Positions 9,291 to 17,446 of a DNA stretch of 64,000 nt are shown here, piece by piece; within the stretch, counting starts at the first letter, position 1, and each line of letters starts with the position of its first letter. The notes beneath the pieces are model-generated. The model made no database searches, was not told the origin of the DNA, and was given only the letters and a program-made list of their open reading frames with translations. Where the stretch lies: contig NZ_NINX01000003.1 in the NCBI RefSeq assembly GCF_002188635.1, positions 21,426 to 85,425 of the forward strand. Reading direction: 5' to 3'. The stretch comes from Pigmentiphaga sp. NML030171. Lineage in GTDB: Bacteria; Pseudomonadota; Gammaproteobacteria; Burkholderiales; Burkholderiaceae_B. A program made the translations under genes and the position numbers.

Positions 9291-10063
9291 CCTCTTCCGG
9301 CCTTTCCTGGCAGCTTGCCGGCGCCGCCGACGGCCCGGCCGTGGTGCTCCTGCATCCCATCGCAACGAACCGCAGCCTGTGGGATCCGCTGCTGCCCGTC
9401 TGGGCACGCCACTTCCGCCTGATATGCGTGGACCTTCCCGGACATGGCCATAGCCCGCTGCGGCAGAACTGGCGGCTCGACGACGCCGTGCATGATCTCG
9501 CCCGCATCCTGGACCAGGCCGGTGCCGCATCGGCCGCCATCGTGGGTACCTCGCTGGGCGGCATGGTGGCTCAGGCATTCGCCCTGGCGTACCCGGCACG
9601 ATGCTCCGCCCTCGTCCTGGCCCATTGCGGCGCGTACACCGCCCCCTCGGTGGCAAGGGTGTGGGAGCAACGCCTGGCTGCCCTGCGCACGGACGGATTC
9701 GACGCGCATGTGGAAGCCACGCTGGGCCGCTGGTTCACGCGCGACTTTCTCCTGGGCTCGCCGTTGACGGCAGACTGGCTGCGCGCCTTGATGCACCGCA
9801 CGCCCATCCAGGGCTACGTGGATGCCGTGGGTGCCATCCAGCGGCTGGACCATCGGGAACGCCTGCGGGAACTGGCCCGGCCGACGCTGGTCGTGGCCGG
9901 TCGCAACGATTCGGCCATCCCGCCGGAGATCGCCGCGGAGCTGGCCGGCGCCATACGGGGGGCGACGCTGGAACTCTGCGACGCGGCCCACATGGCCTGC
10001 GTGGAGCAACCTACATGGTTCACCGAAACGGTCGGCCGGTTCGTCCTTCGGCATGGCCGCTGA
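9287..10063 (+). CDS. Alpha/beta hydrolase, 3-oxoadipate enol-lactonase-like
   Basis: 258 residues. The catalytic triad is Ser89 in GTSLGGM, Asp208 in AGRNDSAIP and His235 in DAAHMACVEQP. The oxyanion segment HPIATNRSLWDP and the DLPGHGHSP loop match the PcaD-like branch of alpha/beta hydrolases, which hydrolyse lactones or carbon-carbon cleavage products of aromatic rings. Its ATG overlaps the stop of the truncated gene before it, so its original upstream partner, and perhaps its promoter, have been lost. The true substrate cannot be assigned from sequence. Confidence 0.8.
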   Translation: MTSSGLSWQLAGAADGPAVVLLHPIATNRSLWDPLLPVWARHFRLICVDLPGHGHSPLRQNWRLDDAVHDLARILDQAGAASAAIVGTSLGGMVAQAFALAYPARCSALVLAHCGAYTAPSVARVWEQRLAALRTDGFDAHVEATLGRWFTRDFLLGSPLTADWLRALMHRTPIQGYVDAVGAIQRLDHRERLRELARPTLVVAGRNDSAIPPEIAAELAGAIRGATLELCDAAHMACVEQPTWFTETVGRFVLRHGR

Positions 10064-10171
10064 CGCGGCAACCCTTGCGGGCAAAGTCCGATTGACTTGC
10101 CAGCCCTCGAACCGGGAAACTTTGCGAAGACGGATTCGGTTCGACCGATCTGCGCTGGAGACAGACATCCC

Positions 10172-11137
10172 ATGACGACCATCCGACAGTTCACCATCCA
10201 CGGCGAGAACCCGGGCGCAGGCTCGGCGATCTTCCGCAGGGAAATGCAGGATGCCTTCGCGGTCGGCCTATCCGTGCAGGGCAACCAGGAACATCCGTTC
10301 AGCACCCAGGTCAAGGGCTACAGCGGCGAGCGGCTGCGCTTTGCCGCGCTGCGTTTTTCGCCCCACACGACCTGTTCGCCCCGCGCGACCGGCCTGCGCT
10401 CGCGCCTGCTCGTATCGCTGCACCGTGAAGGCGTCGCCCTCGTGCACCAGGAAGGCCGTGAAACCCGCATCGAACCCGATGACCTGTTCATCATCGATCC
10501 TTCGCGGCCGTTCTTCATCGAAGCCGGCAACGTCCTCGCCCACTCGCTGTACATCGAACACAGCGCGCTGCGCGCGATCGTGCCCGAAATCGAACTGCAC
10601 ACCGCCCGGCAGGTACGGACCACCTACGGCGCGGGCGCGGTGCTGCGCCACACCATCGACCAGCTCCTGGCCCAGACCGACCGGCTCTCCGACCTCGAGG
10701 CCGACCGCCTCGCCGACGCCCTGCCCTTCCTGATAGCGGCCAGTCTCGCGGGAACCAGTCCCGATACGCGTCCGCCGCCCTCGCGCCTGCGGGCCCTGCA
10801 CAAGCAGCGCATCATGGGCTACGTGAAAGACAACCTGCGCAACCACGAGATCGACGCCGCCCATATCGCCGCCGCCATCAACCTGTCGACCCGGTACATC
10901 TACGAGCTGTTCGAGGACGAAGATGTCCCCCTGATGAAGTGGATCTGGCAGACGCGGCTGGAACGCTGCCGCGCCGACCTGGCCAGCGCCGCGATGCGGT
11001 CGAGATCGATAGGCGAGATCGCCTTCTACTGGGGTTTCAACGACATCACCCATTTCAGCCGGGCATTCCGGCAACGCTACGGGGTATCGCCGCGCGCGTT
11101 CAGGAAGACAGCCCTGTCGCAGGCCGCGGCGCACTGA
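10172..11137 (+). CDS. AraC-family transcriptional regulator
   Basis: 321 residues from the ATG at 10172, with GGAG about 11 bases upstream; a longer frame to 10097 exists but is poor. The N-terminal ~190 residues form an AraC-binding-like cupin domain (SLHREGVALVHQEGRETRIE, then DLFIIDPSRPFF). The C-terminal part carries two helix-turn-helix motifs: IDAAHIAAAINLSTRYIYEL, and SIGEIAFYWGFNDITHFSRA followed by FRQRYGVSPRAFRK. It is convergent with the Rieske dioxygenase operon and could regulate that operon or the hydrolase upstream. The effector is unknown. Confidence 0.88.
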   Translation: MTTIRQFTIHGENPGAGSAIFRREMQDAFAVGLSVQGNQEHPFSTQVKGYSGERLRFAALRFSPHTTCSPRATGLRSRLLVSLHREGVALVHQEGRETRIEPDDLFIIDPSRPFFIEAGNVLAHSLYIEHSALRAIVPEIELHTARQVRTTYGAGAVLRHTIDQLLAQTDRLSDLEADRLADALPFLIAASLAGTSPDTRPPPSRLRALHKQRIMGYVKDNLRNHEIDAAHIAAAINLSTRYIYELFEDEDVPLMKWIWQTRLERCRADLASAAMRSRSIGEIAFYWGFNDITHFSRAFRQRYGVSPRAFRKTALSQAAAH

Positions 11138-11146
11138 TCTCCTCCC

Positions 11147-12337
11147 CTAACGTTCGAATATCTGCTCGGGTGTCCTGTGCAGGCGTTCCGTGGTCCCGTC
11201 GAGCTTGACCAGATAGTTGTCGCATATCCAGCTGAATGTCGTCGCCGTCGCATAGGTCGGATGGCAGGCCAGCACGGTCCTTGGACGCAAGGTCATGGAT
11301 TCGTCATGGCGCATCAGCGGCCGCTCCACCATGTCGTAGCCCTGGCCATGGCAATGCAGCCGTTTCTCCTCGGGCCGGCCGTTCGCACGCATGAAGGCGT
11401 TGTAGTCCTCCCATAACGCACGTCCCGAACATCCAGGGACGAGGCGATCGGTGGTGAACTTCCGGGCCTCGAGCACGAAGCCGAACTCGTCGCGCATGTC
11501 GTCCGACGCCTTTCCGAGCACCACGGTACGCCCCAGCTCGGTGAAATAGCCACCCGGGCCGCTGCTTTCTATCAGCAGTGAAAAGTAATCGCCTTGCTGG
11601 ATGACCCGGTTCTGGAAATAGCGATTGCCGAACATGGCCGCCGTGCCTACCGGAGCGGAAGCGCACAGGTAAAGCCCCTGTTCGCTTCCCGCCTTGCGGC
11701 ACTCGTACTCGGCCAATGCAGCAAGTTCGTTGTCGCGGATGCCGGGGCGTATCGCGTCCAGCACCGCCTGCCAGGCGCGATCCTGCATTGCCGCCGCCGC
11801 GAACATCCGGTCTATCTCGGCATCGGACTTCTCGACCTTGATCCGATCGACCATTTCGCTCGCGTCGAGCCACTGCGTCCCTGCCGGAACGCCGCGCCTG
11901 ACGGCATCCAGAAATGCCGACGAGATGATGCTGGCTCCAACCACGCCGATCCGGCCCTGCGCATAGGGCGCGAGTGCCTCGATGGCAAGCTGCGCGTCGT
12001 AGGCCACGGTATATCCGATCGGCAGGTAGCTGGGCGTCCCGAGGTAGCGCCCCACCCCCCGTCTCGCCGGCGACGGCCGGGACCGGAAATCCTGCACCAT
12101 CCCGAAGGTCCCCTGCCCAATGACCGTCATCGGCGCATCACGGGGAAACAGTACCGTCACGGGATATCCGTTGGTGGCGGGAATATCGGTGAAATACTTG
12201 ATGTATCCCCCCATGAAGTCATTGCTGCCCTGCATGAGCAGCACATCGATCTTCTCCTCTTGCATGCGCAGGCGGACGGCGGCCCACCGGCGCTCGAGCT
12301 CATCGTCGGAAATCGGGTTCAAGAGCCTTTCGTTCAT
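11147..12337 (-). CDS. M24 (creatinase/aminopeptidase P-fold) family protein with altered metal site
   Basis: 396 residues: an N-terminal creatinase domain (about 1-160) and a C-terminal pita-bread domain. In metallopeptidases the metal is held by Asp, Asp, His, Glu, Glu. Here the matching positions read Glu257 (LLIESSGPGG), Glu267 (FTELGRT), His330 (CHGQG), His359 (ACHPTYA) and Asp373 (ICDNYLV). This is therefore not a standard Xaa-Pro peptidase; creatinase-like or another C-N/C-S hydrolytic or lyase chemistry is more likely. The ATG at 12337 overlaps the dehydrogenase stop (ATGA); a longer upstream frame is rejected. It is the last gene of the Bug-Rieske operon. Confidence 0.82.
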   Translation of the reverse strand: MNERLLNPISDDELERRWAAVRLRMQEEKIDVLLMQGSNDFMGGYIKYFTDIPATNGYPVTVLFPRDAPMTVIGQGTFGMVQDFRSRPSPARRGVGRYLGTPSYLPIGYTVAYDAQLAIEALAPYAQGRIGVVGASIISSAFLDAVRRGVPAGTQWLDASEMVDRIKVEKSDAEIDRMFAAAAMQDRAWQAVLDAIRPGIRDNELAALAEYECRKAGSEQGLYLCASAPVGTAAMFGNRYFQNRVIQQGDYFSLLIESSGPGGYFTELGRTVVLGKASDDMRDEFGFVLEARKFTTDRLVPGCSGRALWEDYNAFMRANGRPEEKRLHCHGQGYDMVERPLMRHDESMTLRPRTVLACHPTYATATTFSWICDNYLVKLDGTTERLHRTPEQIFER

Positions 12338-13320
12338 GGATGTCTCACAAGATTGATCATGTCGGTGGTTGCGCCGCGTTGGTAGAGGCGGATGTTCTCT
12401 ACCAGGATGGGCAGCGCGGCGTCCGCATAGCCGTTGAACATTCCCGCGGCATGCGGTGCGATGACGACGTTGTCCAGCTGCCAGAACGGGTGCCCGGGCG
12501 GAAGCGGCTCCGTCACGAAAGTATCGAGATAGGCGCCTGCTATCCGTCCCTGTTGCAGGGCAGCCAGCAGCGCGGCCTCGTGGACCACGCTTCCCCGCGC
12601 CAGGTTGATCAGAAATGCCGTTCGCTTCATGCGCTCGATAAACGCGCCGTCCACCAGGTTCCGCGTCTCGTGCGTGGACGGCACAAGCAGCAGCACGAAG
12701 TCCGCTCGCGCCACCGCATCCCCGGCTTGTTTCCTGGAATACATGTGGTCGAACCCGGGTACCGGACGCGGTGCAGCGCTGATTCCCAGCACGGTCATGC
12801 CCAATGCCTTGCAGATAGGAGCGAGATAGGCGGCTATCGACCCGCTGCCGACGATGGCGAGCGTAGATCCCGACAGGGTCTGCGACGCGAACCGATCCCA
12901 GCGCTGCTGTCCCTGGTTGCGCAATAGCCTGGGCACCGACCTTGCCAGGCACAGCATGGCTGACAGCGCCGCCTCGGCCATGGGCGGACCGTGTATTCCC
13001 CTCATGTTGGAAATGATGACCTCGGGGCCGAGCGATGGCTGGTCGACGATGCCGTCCACGCCCGTCCCCAGCGCCTGGATCCACTTCAACCGCCGGCCCG
13101 CCGCGATCAGCCGGTCGTTCAACGCAGGGCCGAACGCCATCAGCACCTCCGCGTCCGGAATCAGGCGTCCCGCCTCCTCGGCCTCGCCGGCGAACGACAG
13201 GCGGATACCCGGCAAGGCTTCACGCAATCCCTGCTCGTAGCGCCGGATCTGCCGCTCCGGCAGCTTGGCGAAAAACAGATAGGACGGACCTTCGCCTTGC
13301 ACCTTCTGGTCTGCTCGCAT
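12334..13320 (-). CDS. D-2-hydroxyacid dehydrogenase, NAD(P)-dependent
   Basis: 328 residues with the two-domain formate/glycerate dehydrogenase fold. Catalytic residues are Arg242 (INLARGSVV), Glu271 (FVTEPLPPGHP) and His290 (IAPHAAG). The nucleotide-binding turn reads VGSGSIA instead of the usual GxGxxG, with Ala at the last position. It reduces a 2-keto acid or oxidises a D-2-hydroxy acid. It sits 7 bp downstream of the dioxygenase beta-subunit gene and overlaps the M24 gene by 4 bp. A role in processing the side chain of an aromatic or short acid made by this operon is plausible. Confidence 0.88.
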   Translation of the reverse strand: MRADQKVQGEGPSYLFFAKLPERQIRRYEQGLREALPGIRLSFAGEAEEAGRLIPDAEVLMAFGPALNDRLIAAGRRLKWIQALGTGVDGIVDQPSLGPEVIISNMRGIHGPPMAEAALSAMLCLARSVPRLLRNQGQQRWDRFASQTLSGSTLAIVGSGSIAAYLAPICKALGMTVLGISAAPRPVPGFDHMYSRKQAGDAVARADFVLLLVPSTHETRNLVDGAFIERMKRTAFLINLARGSVVHEAALLAALQQGRIAGAYLDTFVTEPLPPGHPFWQLDNVVIAPHAAGMFNGYADAALPILVENIRLYQRGATTDMINLVRHP

Positions 13321-13327
13321 GCCGTCC

Positions 13328-13822
13328 TCAGAAACAATAGATGTCGATGAAGGTCGGGATATAGTCGTTCTTGAGTTCGATGCGCTTCCTGCTGATGAGC
13401 CAGCTTTCCTCCTGCCGGCCGAATTCCGTCAGCGACGTACCGAAGAACGTATAGGTCTTGCGCTGCCTGACGTTGAACATCTGGGTGCTCCACGTCGTCC
13501 AGATCCGGATGCCATCGTCCTCCTGGCCTTCTTCAAGGTGGAAGTTGCACAACATATGCGTCGTCCGAGGCGCCGGCGTCGATGCCGCGGACCGTCCCGA
13601 CATGATCCTCAGCACTCGGTCCTCCAAGCCCGCGCGGTTCGCATAGTAGATGTGCGAGAGCTCCGTATTCGGGTCCTGCGTCAGGGTTTCGTCGCTGCGC
13701 CTGGCGGGTACCCAGTATTCGCAGTCCGGCGCATACATCGACAGCCATCCCTTCCAATCCTGGCTGTCGAGCAGCCATGCTTCGCGCAGCAGCAGCTCTT
13801 TCGCCGTCTCCAGCTTATTCAT
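13328..13822 (-). CDS. Aromatic-ring-hydroxylating dioxygenase, beta subunit
   Basis: 164 residues with the SnoaL/NTF2-like cone fold typical of the small subunit. The family pattern is clear: LLREAWLLDSQDWKGWLSMY, DCEYWVPARRSDE, then ELSHIYYANRAGLEDRVLRI and RTTHMLCNFHLEE. It has no cofactor and builds the alpha3beta3 hexamer. The start overlaps the alpha-subunit stop by 8 bp, so the two are translationally coupled. Confidence 0.9.
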   Translation of the reverse strand: MNKLETAKELLLREAWLLDSQDWKGWLSMYAPDCEYWVPARRSDETLTQDPNTELSHIYYANRAGLEDRVLRIMSGRSAASTPAPRTTHMLCNFHLEEGQEDDGIRIWTTWSTQMFNVRQRKTYTFFGTSLTEFGRQEESWLISRKRIELKNDYIPTFIDIYCF

Positions 13823-15179
13823 AGGGACGTTCTCCTTTCACGCCGGCCAGCAGCAATCGCTGCCACTCCCTGTATGGCCCCTGGAAGGCAACCTCGCTGT
13901 AGGTGTCGTAGCGCCCGAGCGCACTCGATACCGGCTGGATGCCCAGGGTCGATACCACTTCGTCCGCGTGGCTCTGCTGGAAGCCCATCCCCCGTGAAGT
14001 CCCCTGGAGATAATCCAGCGGCATTGCCGACAGGCCACGCTGGCAGTCTTCGTACAGCACGGCATCATCGGGCGTGGCCATGCCTCCCGGATTGAAGAAA
14101 TCTTCGTACTGGCGTAGCCGCCATGCCCGCTGGGCGGTAGGCTCTCCCACCGGTGCGATGCAGTACGCGCGCATTTCGGTCAGGTTCACCGCCAGCGGAC
14201 GGAAGATCCTCAGCATGGGCGATATGGCATCGGCAATCTGCATGTTGGGGAAGATGCCCACGTTCCGCCCCTTGAGCATCCAATCGGCCCTGGTATTGCC
14301 GACGCGGCTGCGGATCTCGTCAATGGCCGGGTAGATGGGGCGCTTGTCCGGCTCCGGCTGCTCCAGCCACACCGCGGAATGGCCATGGTCGAAATTGATC
14401 GCTCCCGCCGGAAGCCCATCGCGGCGCGACCAGTCGAATGAGCGGGAATCGACATTGCCCATGCCTTTGCGGCGGCGGGCCTGAACATCGAGAAACGACG
14501 CGTGCGCTTCCGACAGATGGTAGGGGTCGACGCCATTGTCCAGCTGCAGCTTCCAATTTCCCTCGTAGGTATACAAGGTCCGGCCCGGCACGAGCTCTAC
14601 CCCGTGGGGGCTCTGGTCCACGATGAGATCGATCAGCGTCGCCGCCGAGCCGAGGAACGCGGCCAGCTCGGGAACATCGCGGTTGAGGGACCCGAACAGG
14701 AATCCCCGGTAGTTCCCCAGGTGCGCGATGGGAATCAGATGGTGGTCGTCTTTCAGGAAAGCTTCCGAATAGCCGGCCGAGGCGCCGTACTTGAGCAATG
14801 TGTTCTTGCCCGCCGAGTCGAACACCCAGCCGTGGTAGGGACACACGTGCGCGCGGGCTCGTCCCTGCTCGCGGCTGCAAAGCAAGGCGCCCTTGTGCCG
14901 GCAGGCGTTCACGAAGGCACCGAGCCGGCCCTCGCCGTCGCGGCTGACCAGGATTGGCGTCGAGCCGATCTGGGTGGTGATGAAATCGTGCGGTTGGTGC
15001 AGTTGAGACTCATGGCCGAGGAAGCACCATGTTCGCTCGAAGATGTAGCGCTGCTCCAGTTCGAATATCTGGGGGTCGACGAACGCCGCCCGGTGCACCC
15101 GGAAGATTCCCTGCGGGAGCCTGTCATCCACGCAGGCGGCGAGCCGCGAGGCAAGAGAGTCCAGGTCGGTGCGCATCAT
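13815..15179 (-). CDS. Rieske non-heme iron dioxygenase, alpha subunit
   Basis: 454 residues from the ATG at 15179, which overlaps the Bug-gene stop (ATGA). The Rieske [2Fe-2S] ligands are Cys93-His95 (ACRHKGALL) and Cys113-His116 (CPYHGW). The mononuclear iron site lies in DNGVDPYHLSEAH, with His221 and His226 plus bridging Asp218. Benzoate/anthranilate-type enzymes share this layout, but the catalytic-domain sequence does not reveal the substrate. The long N-terminal extension in the open frame is probably not translated. No ferredoxin reductase is encoded in the operon, so electrons must come from elsewhere. Confidence 0.9.
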   Translation of the reverse strand: MMRTDLDSLASRLAACVDDRLPQGIFRVHRAAFVDPQIFELEQRYIFERTWCFLGHESQLHQPHDFITTQIGSTPILVSRDGEGRLGAFVNACRHKGALLCSREQGRARAHVCPYHGWVFDSAGKNTLLKYGASAGYSEAFLKDDHHLIPIAHLGNYRGFLFGSLNRDVPELAAFLGSAATLIDLIVDQSPHGVELVPGRTLYTYEGNWKLQLDNGVDPYHLSEAHASFLDVQARRRKGMGNVDSRSFDWSRRDGLPAGAINFDHGHSAVWLEQPEPDKRPIYPAIDEIRSRVGNTRADWMLKGRNVGIFPNMQIADAISPMLRIFRPLAVNLTEMRAYCIAPVGEPTAQRAWRLRQYEDFFNPGGMATPDDAVLYEDCQRGLSAMPLDYLQGTSRGMGFQQSHADEVVSTLGIQPVSSALGRYDTYSEVAFQGPYREWQRLLLAGVKGERPYE

Positions 15180-16129
15180 TCGACCTGCTCCAGCTTCGCC
15201 GCCTTGCGCACGGCAGTCCATTTTTCGATATTTGACTGTATCCGGGCCCGCAGCACCTGGGGTTCCTCGGGCCAGGGCTGTACCCACCTCGCCTTGAGCG
15301 TGGTTCTCACCTCCTCATCGGCCAAGGCTTTGCGAACCTCCGCCGAGATGCGTTCGGATACCCCACGCGGCATGTTGGCCGGCGCGAAGAGCGCCATCCA
15401 GTACTCGGCCTGCAACTCCGGAAAGCCCAGTTCCGCGAAAGTCGGAACATCCGGAAACTCGGACAACCGCTCCGGTGACGTGACGGCCAACGGACGCAGC
15501 AGGCCGGACTGGATCGCTCCGAAGGCCGGACCGACGTCCGAGAAGGTCATCAACACCTCCTTGGAGGCAACCGCCTGGACCGACTCGTTCGCGCCTCGGA
15601 ACGGAACGAACGTGATGTCCAGATTGACGCGTTGTGCAAGCGCGGCGGTTTGCAGCTCGAACGCATAGCCCGACCCGGCCGAACTCGCCTGGCGGGGGTT
15701 CGCGCGGATGTATTTCACGAGTTCGTCGAGCGAGCGCGCGGGCGTCGCCGAGTTCACGACCAGCAGCATCGGGAATGTCCCGATCAGGGAAACCGGCGTG
15801 AAATCGTCCACCGAATAGGGCAGTTTCTTTTTCATCACGACGTTGCCGACCATTACCCCGCTCGGCGCCATCAGCAAGGTATGGCCGTCGGCCTGCGCCT
15901 TGGCGACCAGGTCCGCGGCGATGATGCCCGACGCCCCGGTCTTGTTCTCGATGACGACCTGCTGCCCAAGACCGTCGCTGAGCTTGGGCGCCATCGAGCG
16001 CATGACGATATCCGTGCCGCCGCCGGCGGCCTGGCCGATGATCACCTTGATGGGACGGCTGGGATAGGACTGCGCATGGCCGGCGAGCGGCAGGTGTAGC
16101 GCAAGAAGCAGGAAGAGTGTCGCCTTCAT
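15176..16129 (-). CDS. Bug/TctC-family periplasmic solute receptor
   Basis: 317 residues. The signal peptide (MKATLFLLLALHLPLAGHAQ) precedes SYPSRPIKVIIGQAAGGGTD, the standard Bug N-terminus with the glycine-rich ligand loop. TctC-type receptors bind carboxylates and normally work with the TctAB membrane pair, which is absent here. It is the first gene of the leftward operon with the Rieske dioxygenase, so it may capture the aromatic acid that the oxygenase attacks. It is divergent from a second Bug gene at 16438. Confidence 0.9.
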   Translation of the reverse strand: MKATLFLLLALHLPLAGHAQSYPSRPIKVIIGQAAGGGTDIVMRSMAPKLSDGLGQQVVIENKTGASGIIAADLVAKAQADGHTLLMAPSGVMVGNVVMKKKLPYSVDDFTPVSLIGTFPMLLVVNSATPARSLDELVKYIRANPRQASSAGSGYAFELQTAALAQRVNLDITFVPFRGANESVQAVASKEVLMTFSDVGPAFGAIQSGLLRPLAVTSPERLSEFPDVPTFAELGFPELQAEYWMALFAPANMPRGVSERISAEVRKALADEEVRTTLKARWVQPWPEEPQVLRARIQSNIEKWTAVRKAAKLEQVE

Positions 16130-16343
16130 TTTGTTGACCCGTGTTGGTTATGGTGGTCTGCCGCCATGCGAAGCGGTGTCTCCAACAAAGTGACGCATGA
16201 GCGAGGAAGGTTTTTGCATGCGCTCCACATGGCCGTCAACGTGAGGGCCGAGCCAGCGCGGGGCTGTCCAAGACGCAGTGCGCGGGCAGTCAAGTGCGGG
16301 CGCCGGCGCCGCCCCATGTCGTCCGTTTATGCCCCATGCGCAA

Positions 16344-16401
16344 AACGACTTGCCGGGCCCGCGGCGGACTGCGAAAGTCCCGCCAACGACTTGCCGGGCC
16401 C
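16344..16401. repeat. Pair of 17-bp direct repeats upstream of a Bug gene
   Basis: The 17-mer AACGACTTGCCGGGCCC occurs at 16344-16360 and again at 16385-16401, exactly 41 bp apart start to start (about four helical turns). Just upstream, GCCCCATG is also repeated at 16311-16318 and 16331-16338, 20 bp apart. They lie in the 308-bp divergent region between Bug genes starting at 16129 (minus) and 16438 (plus), which otherwise holds no gene. Helically phased repeats suggest a regulator binding array; a chance duplication is the alternative. Confidence 0.5.
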
Positions 16402-16437
16402 CCCAGGAAGACCACGGTTCAAGCAAAGGAGACATCC

Positions 16438-17412
16438 ATGACCTTCACGTTCGGGAAACTGGCGCTGGCCGCCACGCTCGGCCTGGCCGCCATCGGCGCG
16501 CAGGCCGAGACCTGGCCGGCCCGCCCGGTGCGCATCATCGTGCCGTACAACGCCGGCACGCCGCCCGACATCAGCAGCCGCATCATCGCGCAGAAGCTGA
16601 CCGTCAAGCTGGGCCAGACCTTCTACGTGGACAACAAGCCCGGCGCCTCGGGCAGCCTGGCCGCGGGCGACCTGGACCGCTATCCGGCCGACGGCTATAC
16701 CGCGATGACGCTGCTCACGCCGGTGGTGGTCGGCCCGGCGCTGTTGTCGTCGTTCAAGAAGGACTTCGCCCGCGACTACGCGCCCGTCGGGCAGTACGAC
16801 TGGACCTACAGCGTGCTGGTCGTCAGCCCGTCCCTGCCCGTGCACGACGTGAAGGGGCTGATCGAACTGCTGCGCGCCAAGCCCGATACCTACAGTTTCC
16901 CCTCGGGCGGCTACGGCACGCCGGCGCACCTGGCGGGCGAACTGTTCAAGCAGCGCTACGGCGTCACGGCCACCCACGTGCCCTACAACCAGTTCACGGC
17001 CGGGCTGGCCGACCTGGTGGCGGGCAGGGTGAACTTCATGTTCCTGACCAGCACGGTGGCGACGGCGCAGGTCCAGGGCGGCAAGGTCAAGGCGCTGGCC
17101 ATCGCCTCGCGCGACAGCCGGCTGCCCGGGCTGCCCGACGTGCCGACCATGGAGGAACAAGGCTTCAAGGGCTTCGACGTGCGCAACTGGGACGGCTTCG
17201 TCATGCGCAAGGAAACGCCCAAGGACGCGGTGGCCGGGTTCACGCGGGCGCTGAACCAGATCCTGGCCGATCCCGAGACGCGCAAGGCGCTGGCCGACGC
17301 GGGCGCCGACCCCGTCGCGAACACAACGGCGGAACAGTTCGGCGCGCTGATCGCCAGCGAACAGGCCCGGCTGACGGACCTGGTGCGCCAGACCGCCATC
17401 AAGATCGACTGA
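16438..17412 (+). CDS. Bug/TctC-family periplasmic solute receptor
   Basis: 324 residues from the ATG at 16438, preceded by AAAGGAG. Signal peptide MTFTFGKLALAATLGLAAIG followed by AQA, then ETWPARPVRIIVPYNAGTPPD. The usual glycine of the ligand loop is partly replaced (NAGTPPD instead of xGGxxD), hinting at a different ligand group. It is the first gene of the block leading to the phosphatase/sulfatase, ferredoxin and catechol dioxygenase genes. No cognate TctAB pair is nearby. Confidence 0.9.
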   Translation: MTFTFGKLALAATLGLAAIGAQAETWPARPVRIIVPYNAGTPPDISSRIIAQKLTVKLGQTFYVDNKPGASGSLAAGDLDRYPADGYTAMTLLTPVVVGPALLSSFKKDFARDYAPVGQYDWTYSVLVVSPSLPVHDVKGLIELLRAKPDTYSFPSGGYGTPAHLAGELFKQRYGVTATHVPYNQFTAGLADLVAGRVNFMFLTSTVATAQVQGGKVKALAIASRDSRLPGLPDVPTMEEQGFKGFDVRNWDGFVMRKETPKDAVAGFTRALNQILADPETRKALADAGADPVANTTAEQFGALIASEQARLTDLVRQTAIKID

Positions 17413-17446
17413 TTTCCGAACGACCGACTTTCTTGCGGACACCAGG

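Noticed and set aside
11147..13084. 645-residue fusion of the M24-like protein with upstream sequence
   Set aside because: The upstream part is the wrong frame of the D-2-hydroxyacid dehydrogenase. The ATG at 12337 with an ATGA overlap gives a normal-length M24 protein.
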